Assembly (NCBI RefSeq): GCF_000183545.2
Contig: NZ_JH976535.1
Span: 1,355,890-1,419,889 of the forward strand
Direction: 5' to 3'
From: Thermaerobacter subterraneus DSM 13965
GTDB taxonomy: Bacteria > Bacillota > Sulfobacillia > Thermaerobacterales > Thermaerobacteraceae
DNA length: 64,000 nt
The translations under genes and the position numbers were made by a program. Positions 17,022-25,663 of the stretch are shown here, piece by piece. Position 1 is the stretch's first letter, and each line of letters starts with the position of its first letter. The notes below the pieces were generated by a model. The model was not told where the DNA came from, made no database searches, and saw only the letters and a program-made list of their open reading frames with translations.

Positions 17022-17999
17022 ATGCGGATTGCCGTGATCGGAGCCGGGGGCGTGGGAGGCTATTTCGGCGCCCTCCTGGCCCGGGCCGCCCAGTGGGCCG
17101 AGCCCGGTACCGCCCTGCACGGGGCACGGGTGGGGTTCTTGGCCCGCGGGCGGCACCTGCGGGTCATGCGGCGCAGTGGCCTGCACATCGAGAGCGTGCA
17201 CGGGCGCTTCAGCCTCCGGCCCGTGGCCACCGACCGGGGCCTGCGGCTGGCCGAGGAACTGGCCCTGCCGCCCGGCCAGGGGGCCGATCTGGTGCTGGTC
17301 ACCGTCAAGACCTACAGCCTGCCCGGGGTGCTGGACGAGATGGCCACCCTGGTGGGCAGCGAGACGGCCATCCTGCCCCTGATGAACGGGATCGACCACC
17401 TGGAGGTCCTGGCCGGCCGGTTCGGGCGCCCGCGGGTGCTGGGAGGCCTCTGCCACATCGAGACGGCCCTGGTCGAGCCCGGCAAGATCCGGCAGACCAG
17501 CGCCCGCCGCGACATCACCTTCGGCGAGCTGGACGGCCGGGTCACGCCCCGGGTGGAGCGCATCGCCGCCGCCTTCGCCGCCGCCGGGATCCCCCACCGG
17601 GTCTCCGACCGCATCCTGGCCGACATGTGGATGAAGCTGATCTTCATCTCGGCCATGGGCGGCATGACGGCGGCGGCCAACCGGCCCCTGGGAGCCGTGC
17701 TGGGCGATCCCGACGGCCGGGCGGTGTACGAGCGCATGGTGCAGGAGGCCGTGGCCGTGGCCCGGGCGGCCGGGGTCGAACTGCCGCCCGACGCCTTCGA
17801 GCAGGTGATGGCCACCACCCTGGGCATGGATCCCGCCATGACCTCATCCCTCCAGCGGGACCTGGCCGCCCGCCGGCCGGTGGAAGTGGACGCCCTGTGC
17901 GGCGCCGTGGTCCGCTACGGCCAGCGCTACGGAGTCGACACGCCTTGCCAGCGGGCCGTCACCGCTGCCATCCGGCTTCGGGCCGGTGCGGAGGCATGA
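17022..17999 (+). CDS. panE: 2-dehydropantoate 2-reductase (ketopantoate reductase family)
   Basis: A 325-residue NADPH-dependent dehydrogenase. The Rossmann fingerprint is IAVIGAGGVGGYFGALLAR, followed by LVTVKTYSLPG and the C-terminal helical domain with ADMWMKLIFISAMGG, which carries the catalytic lysine. The family reduces 2-dehydropantoate to pantoate for CoA synthesis, but paralogues act on other 2-keto acids. Without panB/panC nearby the precise substrate is open. The ATG at 17022 is preceded by GGGGGTGA. Its last 41 bases overlap the 3' end of the convergent adenine-deaminase-like gene. Confidence 0.85.
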   Translation: MRIAVIGAGGVGGYFGALLARAAQWAEPGTALHGARVGFLARGRHLRVMRRSGLHIESVHGRFSLRPVATDRGLRLAEELALPPGQGADLVLVTVKTYSLPGVLDEMATLVGSETAILPLMNGIDHLEVLAGRFGRPRVLGGLCHIETALVEPGKIRQTSARRDITFGELDGRVTPRVERIAAAFAAAGIPHRVSDRILADMWMKLIFISAMGGMTAAANRPLGAVLGDPDGRAVYERMVQEAVAVARAAGVELPPDAFEQVMATTLGMDPAMTSSLQRDLAARRPVEVDALCGAVVRYGQRYGVDTPCQRAVTAAIRLRAGAEA

Positions 18000-20046
18000 G
18001 ATCGCCCGCCGGTTCGGCCGGAACCAGCAGCCGGTGCCCCTTGACGTCCCACAGGCCCGCGGGCGTCAGCCGCGGGCCCGGCAGGTGGTCGGCGGTGAGG
18101 AACAGCAGGGAGTAGATGGGGTCGTGGAAGGGATGGCCCCGCTCCCGCAACAGGGCCGCCAGCTCCCGGCAGCGCCGGGCCAGCCGGGGCACGTCCAGGT
18201 CCGAAAGAAAGCCGCCGATGGGAAGCGGCAGGTGGAACAGGATCCGCTCACCCTCCACCAGCGCCATGCCCCCGCCGGCCACGCTCCCCGCGGCCCGGGC
18301 CATGGCCTCGGGATCCCGCCCCAGCACCAGGAGCCCGCCCGACATGGTGTAGGTGGTGGCGAGCCCTTGGATCCCCGCGCCGAACCCCGCCAGCAATGCC
18401 CGGGTCACGGTACCGCCTGCCGGGGCTCCGGCGCCGGGGTGGAACAGCACCGCGTAGAGCAGGTCCTCGCCGGGCGGCAGCACGGGCACCCCATGCGGGT
18501 TCAGCTCCACGTCCCGCCACTCCAGCCGGCCGATCACCGCGTTGAGCAGCCGGATCACGGGCAGGGCGACCCGGCCTGAGGGGTCCCCGGTCCCGGCACC
18601 CGGCACCACGCTCCGCCCGGGCCCGGCAGGTCGCCCGGGGGTCGCGGGCCCGCTTGGCCCGGTGGCCCCGGTACCCGGCGGCCGGGAGGGAGCCTTGGTC
18701 ACAGGGCGCAGGATGATGCGGCGGGCCAGGTCTTCGCCGGCCGGTAGCCGCCGCGGGCCCAGCCCCAGCGCCGCCCAGTCCAGGGGGGCCGGTTCGTCCA
18801 GCAGGCGCCCCTGCCGCGCCACCTGCCGTCCGTCGATCCACACCTCCACGGGGACGGGGTTACCCGGTTCGGACAGCAGGTTGATGTCGGCCAGCCGCCC
18901 GGGGGCGATGGCGCCCAGGTACCGGTCAAGGCCCAGGTACATGGCGGGGTTGACGGTCACCATCCGGTACGCCGCTTCCGGCGGCAGGCCCCCTTCCATG
19001 GCCACCCGCAGCGCCAGGTCGAGGAACCCTTCCTCCACCATCTGCGGGGTGGGGCCGTCGGTGGTCAGGGCCAGGCGGTGGCCGTAGCCGCGGTCGAAGG
19101 CCTCGCGGGCGGCGGCCACCAGTTCCGGCAGGTCGGGGCGTAAGGAACTGTGGCGCAGGACGGCGAAGAGACCCGCCCGCACCCGCTCCAGGACTTCCTC
19201 CGGCCGGATGCTCTCGTGGCAGTCCCCGACCCCGGCGGCGGCCAGGGCGGCCAGGGTTCGGGCCGAGGCGCCGGGAGCGTGGCCGTCCACGGGCAGCCCG
19301 CGCTCCAGGCCCGCGGCCAGCAGGGCAGGCAGCGGTTCCCCTCGCCGGAGGGTACCCGCCCAGTTGGTCCATTCGAAGATCTCCACCACCCGGGGATGAT
19401 GCAGCAGAGCGATCCCCTGCTCCACGGTCATGCCGTAGGCGGCGGTGAAGTCGGCGGCCCCCGCGGGGGAGCCGTCCTCCGTGGGGCGCTGGTCCTGCGG
19501 CAGGGACTCCGGCTCACCCTCCGGGCCCGCCGCGGCGGCCGGGGCCGGCCCCGCCCGCCCGGGGGTCATGGTCTGGGGGGCGACCCGCAGGCCCCACAGG
19601 TCCCGTACGGGCGCCAGCAGGCCGGCATCCAGGGCTTCGGCCAGGCGCGGGCCCATGATCTGACCCAGCAGGAGGGTGTCGCTGACCAGGGTGGTGGTGC
19701 CGCGGGGCGCTATGGCCGCGCCCAGCGCCCGCGGCGAGTACAGCTGGAAGGGGTGGGCGTGGATCTCCAGGTATCCCGGTACCAGGTAGAGGCCCCGGCA
19801 GTCGACGACGCGGGTGTCGGGCCCCGGTTTGGGCTCGTCGGGGCCCGTGTAGGCGATGCGCGGCCCCGCGACCCAAACCTCCGCCGGCTCCCAGCGGCCC
19901 GTGTAGACGTTCAGGATCGTCCCCCCGCGGAACCACACGTCGGGCGGCTCGTATCCCAGGGCGACGCGCACCGCCGCCTGCCGCAGGTCCGGCGACTCGT
20001 GGCGCCAGTCGCGGCCGGGGCGGGCCGGGCGGGTACCGGCTTGCAC
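17959..20046 (-). CDS. Adenine-deaminase-like amidohydrolase
   Basis: A 695-residue metal-dependent hydrolase with the two-domain layout of bacterial adenine deaminases (Ade, usually about 570-600). Visible motifs are PGYLEIHAHPFQL (HxH), IAPRGTTTLVSD, VDGHAPGASARTLAALAAAG with DCHE, TTDGPTPQMVEEGFLDLALR and NPAMYLGLDRYLGAIAPGRLADI. A C-terminal Ade domain includes AGFGAGIQGLATTYTMSGG. Some signature residues differ from typical Ade (HAHPFQL instead of HVHIESS; TTDGPTP in place of the usual acidic motif), and two Pro/Gly-rich inserts lengthen it. The GTG at 20046 follows AAGGAGGTGG. It follows the HAD gene by 65 bases. The substrate may not be adenine. Confidence 0.8.
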   Translation of the reverse strand: MQAGTRPARPGRDWRHESPDLRQAAVRVALGYEPPDVWFRGGTILNVYTGRWEPAEVWVAGPRIAYTGPDEPKPGPDTRVVDCRGLYLVPGYLEIHAHPFQLYSPRALGAAIAPRGTTTLVSDTLLLGQIMGPRLAEALDAGLLAPVRDLWGLRVAPQTMTPGRAGPAPAAAAGPEGEPESLPQDQRPTEDGSPAGAADFTAAYGMTVEQGIALLHHPRVVEIFEWTNWAGTLRRGEPLPALLAAGLERGLPVDGHAPGASARTLAALAAAGVGDCHESIRPEEVLERVRAGLFAVLRHSSLRPDLPELVAAAREAFDRGYGHRLALTTDGPTPQMVEEGFLDLALRVAMEGGLPPEAAYRMVTVNPAMYLGLDRYLGAIAPGRLADINLLSEPGNPVPVEVWIDGRQVARQGRLLDEPAPLDWAALGLGPRRLPAGEDLARRIILRPVTKAPSRPPGTGATGPSGPATPGRPAGPGRSVVPGAGTGDPSGRVALPVIRLLNAVIGRLEWRDVELNPHGVPVLPPGEDLLYAVLFHPGAGAPAGGTVTRALLAGFGAGIQGLATTYTMSGGLLVLGRDPEAMARAAGSVAGGGMALVEGERILFHLPLPIGGFLSDLDVPRLARRCRELAALLRERGHPFHDPIYSLLFLTADHLPGPRLTPAGLWDVKGHRLLVPAEPAGDLMPPHRPEAGWQR

Positions 20047-20111
20047 CCGCGCCACCTCCTTCGAACTTGCGCAAGGGAACACCGGCCGGGGCATACCGGC
20101 CGGCGCCCGGG

Positions 20112-20996
20112 TCAGGCCTGGCGGCGCCGGGCCGCCACCACGGCGCGCAGGAAGCGGGCGACCCCTTCCTCGGCGTGGTGGCTGATGACCAGGCGGGCGG
20201 CCGCCCGCACCTCGGGCCGGGCGTTGGCGACCGCCACGCCCAGCCCCGCCCAGCGGATCATACCCAGGTCGTTCTCGCCGTCCCCGATGGCGATGACCTG
20301 TTCCCGCACGGTGCCCAGCAGGCGGCAGAGTTCGGCCAGGGCCGCTTCCTTGGTGGCGTCGGGCCGGATGATCTCCAGCAGCCCGGGCAGCGTGGCCACG
20401 ACGGCGGCGGGAAGTCCCTCCAGCCCGCGTTCCACCGCCGGGCGAGCGGCATCCGCAGCCTGGGGCTCGCCGGCCAGCACCACCTTGAAGACCCGGCCCC
20501 GCTCCCAGGCGGCCAAGCCCGCCGCGGCCGCCGGATCCTCCGCGATGACGGGAATGGGGATCTCGTTGAGATGGGCCAGCCGGTCCCGCCAGGGGTGGCG
20601 GCGACCGGTCACGATGGCTCCGGCGCCGTACAGGAAGGGGATCAGATCGAGCTGGCGGGCCAGCTCCAGGGCCCGGTCGACCACCTGGGGTGCCAGCGGG
20701 CGCTCCCACAGCGGCCGGCCGGCACTAGGCCAGGCGATGACGGCCCCGCCGCAGGCGATCACCGGCCGGGTCAGCCCGGCCCGCAGCCACACGCCCATGG
20801 CGGCGGGCAGCGCCCGGCCCGTCACGATCACGGGGTGAAGACCGGCCTGCTCGGCGGCCTGCAGGGCTTGCAGCCCTTCGGGGCTCACCCGCCCGTCCGG
20901 ACCGGCAGCCGTGCCGTCCAGGTCGACCGCCACCAGCCGGAAGGCGTTCCAGTCGATGCCGGCCGGCAGCTCTGGCATGTTCTGGGCGTCGCTCAT
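20112..20996 (-). CDS. Cof-type HAD-IIB phosphatase
   Basis: A 294-residue haloacid-dehalogenase-superfamily protein. Motif I is LVAVDLDGTAAGPDG and motif II is PVIVTGRA. The C2B cap lies in the middle, and motif IV is VIAIGDGENDLGMIRWAG. Cof-type enzymes dephosphorylate sugar phosphates, pyridoxal phosphate or FMN; specificity is not predictable. The ATG at 20996 has only a weak Shine-Dalgarno (GGGAC). It sits between the Spo0E-like gene (76 bases upstream) and the adenine-deaminase-like gene, probably in one transcript. Confidence 0.92.
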   Translation of the reverse strand: MSDAQNMPELPAGIDWNAFRLVAVDLDGTAAGPDGRVSPEGLQALQAAEQAGLHPVIVTGRALPAAMGVWLRAGLTRPVIACGGAVIAWPSAGRPLWERPLAPQVVDRALELARQLDLIPFLYGAGAIVTGRRHPWRDRLAHLNEIPIPVIAEDPAAAAGLAAWERGRVFKVVLAGEPQAADAARPAVERGLEGLPAAVVATLPGLLEIIRPDATKEAALAELCRLLGTVREQVIAIGDGENDLGMIRWAGLGVAVANARPEVRAAARLVISHHAEEGVARFLRAVVAARRRQA

Positions 20997-21072
20997 GTCC
21001 CGATTCTACCACGGCGGGGGAACCGGGGGGTGCGGCGGGGCGCGGGACGGCGAGGGCAGCGGACCCGCCGGG

Positions 21073-21303
21073 CTAGGGCAGCGGGCCCGCAGCGGGCCGG
21101 GGCCGGCCCCTGCCAAAGCGCCGGTGCCAGCCGACGATCAGATCGTCCAGGCGGCGGCTGAGTTCGACCACCTGAGGGTCGGCGTAGCCCCGCCGCCGGG
21201 CCAGGCGGTAGAGTTCCCGGCGCATGGCTTCGATCTCCGCCTGGTGCGCAAGCGCCGGCTGCAGGTGTCGCGGCCGCGACCCGGCGGGTCGAGGAGCAGC
21301 CAC
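21073..21303 (-). CDS. Spo0E-like aspartyl-phosphate phosphatase
   Basis: A 76-residue protein. The C-terminal two-thirds matches the Spo0E/YnzD helical hairpin: QAEIEAMRRELYRLARR, then DPQVVELSRRLDDLIVGWHRR. The SxxLDxxI motif of the family is present as SRRLDDLI. Such proteins dephosphorylate Spo0A-P and hold back sporulation. The GTG at 21303 follows GGGAGGTG by 6 bases. Upstream lies a long non-coding region containing phased DnaA-box-like 9-mers. This gene is direct support for a spore-forming host lineage. Confidence 0.82.
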   Translation of the reverse strand: MAAPRPAGSRPRHLQPALAHQAEIEAMRRELYRLARRRGYADPQVVELSRRLDDLIVGWHRRFGRGRPRPAAGPLP

Positions 21304-21457
21304 GGGAAGCACCTCCCACGGGCGAGGAACACCGCCCGCTCGCTGCAGAACCGGGCCGGAGGCCGCCCGCCCTCCCCCTGGGCGCCTCCAGCCCGGCGTG
21401 CAGGCCGCTACCGCCCTGTCCATTCTTGCGCCCTGCTGTCGCTCCTTGTTGACAAGC

Positions 21458-21562
21458 TGTGGGCAACTGTCGATTCCTGGGGATATCGGCCGCCCGGATG
21501 GGGATAACCTGCCCCGGATCTGGGGATGACAAGCCCCTTTTTGTGGATAGGGGAGTGGATAC
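21458..21562 (-). promoter_or_regulatory. Phased cluster of DnaA-box-like 9-mers
   Basis: Read on the minus strand, near-consensus DnaA boxes (TTATCCACA) recur in one orientation. They are TTGCCCACA at 21458-21466, ATATCCCCA at 21478-21486, TTATCCCCA at 21499-21507, TCATCCCCA at 21521-21529 and CTATCCACA at 21542-21550. GTATCCACT at 21554-21562 is a sixth. Each matches 7 or 8 of 9 positions. The first five starts are 20, 21, 22 and 21 bases apart, about two helical turns. The array lies 155-260 bases upstream of the Spo0E-like gene and 340-440 bases upstream of the arginine decarboxylase. DnaA binding is inferred. Confidence 0.5.
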
Positions 21563-21899
21563 CGGGGCGGGGATGCCGGCCGGGATACCGGCCGGGGCCG
21601 AGCCTGCGGCCGGGCAGGGACCGGCACCCCCGGCCCGCCGGCGCCATACCATGGGCGTGAATCGCGCCGGTCCCGGGGAGGGTCAAAGGCCAAAAGGAGG
21701 TGCCGGGCCGGAGCAGGCCAGGGGGTAACTGCCGGGGCGGGCGGCGGGGCGGCCGCAGGCCGGGGACCGCCGGGTGCCGCGGGCTGCTGCCGGCGGTCCC
21801 TCGTGCCCGCCGGCCATCCTGCTGGGCCGCTCGCCCGGCGAGCTCCCGGCGACCCGGGGGCCGTCCCGGGGCCGGCGCCACGGCCGGGAGGTGTTTGGC
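21563..21899. other. Non-coding spacer before the arginine decarboxylase
   Basis: No credible gene. It continues the GGGAT-rich character of the upstream array, including a GCCGGGATACCGGC-like palindromic stretch near 21580. It ends in a strong GGGAGGTG Shine-Dalgarno at 21886-21893. Confidence 0.4.
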
Positions 21900-22367
21900 A
21901 TGTTGCCGGTTCCCAACCGGTTTGCCCTGGTCACGGGCCGGGCGGAGGGCGAGACCCCCCTGACCGCCTTCGATGCGGCGCTGCTCGACGCCGGGGTGGC
22001 CAACGTCAACCTGATCAAGGTCTCAAGCATTCTGCCGCCCCATGCCCAACCGCTGGCCGAACTGGTCCTCCCCCCGGGCGCCCTGGTTCCCATCGCCTAC
22101 GGCCGGCTGGTGTCCGCCGAGCCCGGTACCCGGATCGCGGCGGCCGTCGCCGTGGGACGGGACGAACCCGGCCGGTTCGGCATGATCATGGAGCACACGG
22201 CATATGCCAGTGCCAGCGAGGTGGAAGCGACCATCCGCCGCATGGTGGAGGAGAGCTTCACCATTCGCGGGGGCCGCCCCAGGGAGATCCTGGTGCGTTC
22301 CGTCGAGCACGTGGTCGAGCGGTGTGGCTGCGTCTTCGCCGGGTGTGTCCTCTGGTACGGAGGCTAG
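21900..22367 (+). CDS. pdaD: Pyruvoyl-dependent arginine decarboxylase
   Basis: A 155-residue proenzyme of the PvlArgDC family. The self-cleavage region is NVNLIKVSSILPPHA. Cleavage between Ser42 and Ser43 would give the small beta chain and a pyruvoyl-capped alpha chain. Also typical are YGRLVSAEPGTRIAAAVAVG and the C-terminal GCVFAGCVLWY. The enzyme makes agmatine from arginine for polyamine synthesis. The ATG at 21900 follows GGGAGGTG by 6 bases. No agmatinase or aminopropyltransferase gene is in the window. Confidence 0.9.
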   Translation: MLPVPNRFALVTGRAEGETPLTAFDAALLDAGVANVNLIKVSSILPPHAQPLAELVLPPGALVPIAYGRLVSAEPGTRIAAAVAVGRDEPGRFGMIMEHTAYASASEVEATIRRMVEESFTIRGGRPREILVRSVEHVVERCGCVFAGCVLWYGG

Positions 22368-23047
22368 CGCTTCCCGGCCGGGCCGGCCGCCGGCAAGCGC
22401 CGCCCCGGCCGGCGTGACCGGCAGCCCGCCGCCACCCGCTGTCGTTGGCGCCCGGATTTGTGGCCGCCACCGGGCGGCACCGGCACGGGCGGTGCCACGG
22501 GGCGACGGGCGGGCCGGGTGACGGGGGCGGGCGGGACCGCATTGCTCATGGTCCGGCCTGCCCCGCCCCGGGCGGGCTCCCTACCGGGGGGAGCAGGCTG
22601 GTGGAGCGCCGGCACGCGTCCAGGAACCCCGTGCCGCCGGGCCGGCGAGCAGCCGGTGCCCTGTCGTCCCGGCTTCCGGGCGGGGAGGGGGGACAGGGTG
22701 CGGCGGCCGGCCGGGGATGCCCCGAATCCCCGGCCCCGGTGGCCTTCAGGGAGGCGCCTTGGGCCGGAGACCCGCCGGCGCGGCAAAGGGCCGGCCCGGC
22801 GGCCGGTTCGGCCCCCTGGCCCCGGGGCGGACTGGCGGGTGGCGCCCGGGGGTGGGGCCTCTGGCTGCGGCGGGCCCTTGCGGCCGCCGGGGCCCAGGGG
22901 GAGGCATCCCAAGCCCCCGCCCGGGGACATGGACCCGCAGGGCGCCCGGCAGGGGACCGCCCCTCCACCGGGCGGTGGAGAGCCAAGGGCCGTCCCGGCT
23001 CGAGCGGGCCGGGACGGGACGGGCTCCGTCCCCTGCCCTGGCTCCCT
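22368..23047. other. 680-bp stretch without a supported gene
   Basis: Extremely GC-rich sequence. Open frames exist on both strands but encode only Gly/Pro/Arg/Ala-rich low-complexity peptides without domains or convincing start signals. One plus-strand frame is continuous with the amidase downstream, so a longer amidase N-terminus cannot be excluded. Confidence 0.5.
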
Positions 23048-23710
23048 GTGGCCATCCTGGCCGGCCTGCTCCTCCTGGCCCTGGGACGGGTGGCCGGAGT
23101 GGCCGCCTCGCCCGGAGAGAGCCCGCTGGCCGGCACCCTGATCGTGGTCGACCCCGGTCACGGCGGCATCGACCGGGGCGCCTGCCACCTGCCGTCGAAC
23201 ACCATCGAAAGCGAGATCAACCTGGAGTTCTCCTTCCTGCTGCGCGACCTCTTGCGGCAGCAGGGCGCCCGCGTGCTGCTCACCCGGACCACCGACGAAG
23301 ACCTGGACCTTGATCCGCGGATCGAGATCGCCAATGCCAACGGAGCGGACTACTTCCTCAGCATCCACGTCAACTGGTTCCCGGATCCCACCTGCTTCGG
23401 TGCCCAGACCTTCTACTTCCCAGGGCGGGAGGAGAGCCGCCGCCTTGCCCTGCTGGTCCAGGACGAGCTCAAGAAGGTCGACCCCGCCAACTACCGGGAG
23501 ATCCAGACGGGCCGTTACCGCGTGCTGCGCCTGACCCGCATGCCCGGCGTGCTGGTCGAACTCGGCTTCGTGGACAGCCCCCACGACCGCGCCATCCTGC
23601 ACGACCCCTCCCGGCGACGGGCCCTGGCCGAGGCCATCGTGCGCGGCGTGATCCGCCACCACCGTGGCGAGCCGGGGCCGGAACCGGCCCCGGATTTGCG
23701 CGACCGCTGA
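23048..23710 (+). CDS. N-acetylmuramoyl-L-alanine amidase (Amidase_3, CwlD-like)
   Basis: A 220-residue protein. An N-terminal hydrophobic signal/anchor (VAILAGLLLLALGRVAGVA) is followed by a zinc amidase domain. Motifs are IVVDPGHGGIDRGA (first His), ESEINLEFSFLLRDLL (Glu), FLSIHVNWF (second His) and VLVELGFVDSPHDRAIL (catalytic Glu). CwlD acts on the lactam peptidoglycan of spore cortex; the short single-domain layout fits this but is not proof. The GTG at 23048 is a conservative start with no good Shine-Dalgarno. The frame is open back to 22445, so the start is uncertain. Confidence 0.82.
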   Translation: MAILAGLLLLALGRVAGVAASPGESPLAGTLIVVDPGHGGIDRGACHLPSNTIESEINLEFSFLLRDLLRQQGARVLLTRTTDEDLDLDPRIEIANANGADYFLSIHVNWFPDPTCFGAQTFYFPGREESRRLALLVQDELKKVDPANYREIQTGRYRVLRLTRMPGVLVELGFVDSPHDRAILHDPSRRRALAEAIVRGVIRHHRGEPGPEPAPDLRDR

Positions 23711-23969
23711 CCCGGCGCCGCCAGCCGGCCCGTCCGGGCCGGCGGCCTGCGCGCTGCGGGCGCGGTGGCCCACCGACCAGAGCCGACCCGCCCCTGCCCG
23801 CCACAGGCCCGCCCCCGGACGGTGGCCGGCAGGCCCCCGGTCCCGGCCTGCACCCCTCGTGACGGCCGGCCCGGCCCCTGCATATGGTGCGGATGCGCCG
23901 CGCCGGGCGAATGTCCCAACAGGTTCCCCCGGTGTCCCGGCCCGAGCGCGGTGCAGGGGAGGAACGACC

Positions 23970-24782
23970 TTGCGCTGGCTGGCATGGACCCTGGCCGGCC
24001 TGGCCGCCGGTCCGGCGGCCCTGGCCCTCTACATCCGCCGCCAGGGCGACGCCGACGTGCGGGTCGACGCCCGCGGCGTGACGATCCTTGACACCCACCG
24101 CGACGCGGGCCGCTGGCAAGTCCGCTTCCGCCTGCCGGTGGTCAACCGGGGCCGGCAGAAGGGGATGCTCTACGAGATCCTGGTGCGGCCCGAGTTCCCC
24201 GGGCGATGGGCCGCTCCGGCCCGCTGGTCCGTCGCCTTCTTCTGGCCCGGGGTGCAGGAGACCGGGTACTGGAGCGCCACCTTGCTCAAGCCGGGACAGG
24301 AGGTCCCCCTGGAGATCGAGCTGACGGCCTACGGGCCCGAGGAGGTCCTGGACCGCCTGGCCCGGCTGGAACGGCTGGACCTGGTGGTCCGCCACGGGGT
24401 GATCGGGCGGACTCCCTTGCGCTGGTATCTCACCGACGTCCACCTGCCCCTTGCGGGGGCCGGGGTGGCGAAGGCACCGCAGCCGTTCCGGGCGGCCGAA
24501 GAGCCGCCGGCGACCTGGGGTTCGGTCCCCGGCGGGCGGCCGCCTGCCCCAGCCGGTGGAGCCGGACGGGCCGCCTCGCCTGCCATCTCGCCCGGCGACC
24601 GGCGGGGACGGCCGCGGCCCACCCTGACGGTGGTCGCCCGCCGCGCTCCCGCCCCGGTGCCGCCCGCCCGGTCCCCGGTCCCGCCGCCGGCATGGCCTCG
24701 GGAGGATGCCGCGGCCCGCCCCGGAGTGGCGCCCGGCCGGGCTGCGGCGGCCGGGAGGAGGGGATCGCCATGGCCGCGGTGA
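23970..24782 (+). CDS. Membrane-anchored protein of unknown function
   Basis: A 270-residue protein I do not recognise. It has an N-terminal transmembrane anchor (LRWLAWTLAGLAAGPAALALYI). A beta-rich domain of about 130 residues follows (VRVDARGVTILDTHRDAGRW, VRFRLPVVNRGRQKGMLYEI, LKPGQEVPLEIELTAYGP). The C-terminus is a Pro/Ala/Arg-rich tail of about 100 residues. The middle resembles an immunoglobulin-like or LEA-type extracytoplasmic domain (inference). The TTG at 23970 follows GGGGAGGA. Its 3' end overlaps the CofE-like gene by 13 bases, suggesting coupling. Confidence 0.7.
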   Translation: MRWLAWTLAGLAAGPAALALYIRRQGDADVRVDARGVTILDTHRDAGRWQVRFRLPVVNRGRQKGMLYEILVRPEFPGRWAAPARWSVAFFWPGVQETGYWSATLLKPGQEVPLEIELTAYGPEEVLDRLARLERLDLVVRHGVIGRTPLRWYLTDVHLPLAGAGVAKAPQPFRAAEEPPATWGSVPGGRPPAPAGGAGRAASPAISPGDRRGRPRPTLTVVARRAPAPVPPARSPVPPPAWPREDAAARPGVAPGRAAAAGRRGSPWPR

Positions 24783-25576
24783 GGGGAAGGGCGGGCGGCC
24801 GCCGGGCCGCCGGGGCGGCCGGTTCGTCCCGCTTTGACGTCGAGGTGATCCGGACGGAGATCATCACCCCCCGCCACGACCTGGAGGAGGTGGTGACGCG
24901 GTATACCCGCGACCGGCTGCGGCCGGGGGACGTGGTGGCCGTTTCGACCAAGATCGTGTCCATCACCCAGGGGCGCCTGCTCCGTCCGGAAGATCTCCGG
25001 CCGGGGACCCTGGCCCGGCTGGTCTCGCGGTTCATCGACCAGGAGGGAAGTTGCTCCTCGCCCTACTCGCTGCAGGCGGTGATCGAGCACACGGGCCGCC
25101 TCCGGATCGCCCTGGCCTTCCTGGTGGGCGGGCTGAGCCGGCTCCTGCTGTGCCGCAGCGGCGACTTCTACCGCATCGCCGGCTACTACGCCCGGGTGAT
25201 CGACGACGTGATGGGCACCCTGCCGCCCTTCGACAAGCACATCGTCCTGCCGCCGGCGGACCCCGACGGGGTGGCCGCCCGCCTGGCCCGGGCCCTGGGA
25301 CCCGGGATCGGCGCCTGCATCATCGATGCCAACGACCTGGGCAAGGCGGAGGTGGTGGGGGCGAGCCCGGGCGTCGACCGGGACGCCGTGCGGGCCGTGA
25401 TGTGCTCCAACCCCTGGGGCAACACGGACCAGCAGGCGCCGCTGGCCATCCTCCGGCCCCGCCGGGACGAGCCCGGTCCCGGCGCCCAGACCGGCGCCGC
25501 CGCGGGCGGGCCCCTGACCGGAGGGGAGCCGCCCGGCCGCGCAAGCTCGCCGCGGTCCGGGAAGGGGAGGGCATGA
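24770..25576 (+). CDS. CofE-like (F420-0:gamma-glutamyl ligase family) protein
   Basis: A 268-residue protein of the F420 ligase superfamily (PF01996 type). Landmarks are GDVVAVSTKIVSITQGRLL, SPYSLQAVIEHTGRLRIALAFLVGG, CIIDANDLGKAEVVGAS and MCSNPWGNTDQQAPLAILR. True CofE adds glutamates to F420-0. No other F420 genes are visible here, so this is a family assignment only. The ATG at 24770 follows GGGAGGAGG. The last 45 residues are low complexity. Confidence 0.8.
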   Translation: MAAVRGRAGGRRAAGAAGSSRFDVEVIRTEIITPRHDLEEVVTRYTRDRLRPGDVVAVSTKIVSITQGRLLRPEDLRPGTLARLVSRFIDQEGSCSSPYSLQAVIEHTGRLRIALAFLVGGLSRLLLCRSGDFYRIAGYYARVIDDVMGTLPPFDKHIVLPPADPDGVAARLARALGPGIGACIIDANDLGKAEVVGASPGVDRDAVRAVMCSNPWGNTDQQAPLAILRPRRDEPGPGAQTGAAAGGPLTGGEPPGRASSPRSGKGRA

Positions 25577-25663
25577 AAGGCGGGCAGGTTTCTGCTCCCA
25601 AGCCGCGAATTCCGTAAACGAGGTGGCGGTTGCGGAGCCATTCGTGCGGGAGGGGGCCTCAGT

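Noticed and set aside
21449-21480. Sigma-A promoter starting at the TTGACA at 21449 for the arginine decarboxylase
   Set aside because: No acceptable -10 lies 16-18 bases downstream (GATTCC at the expected place), and it would give a leader over 400 bases long.
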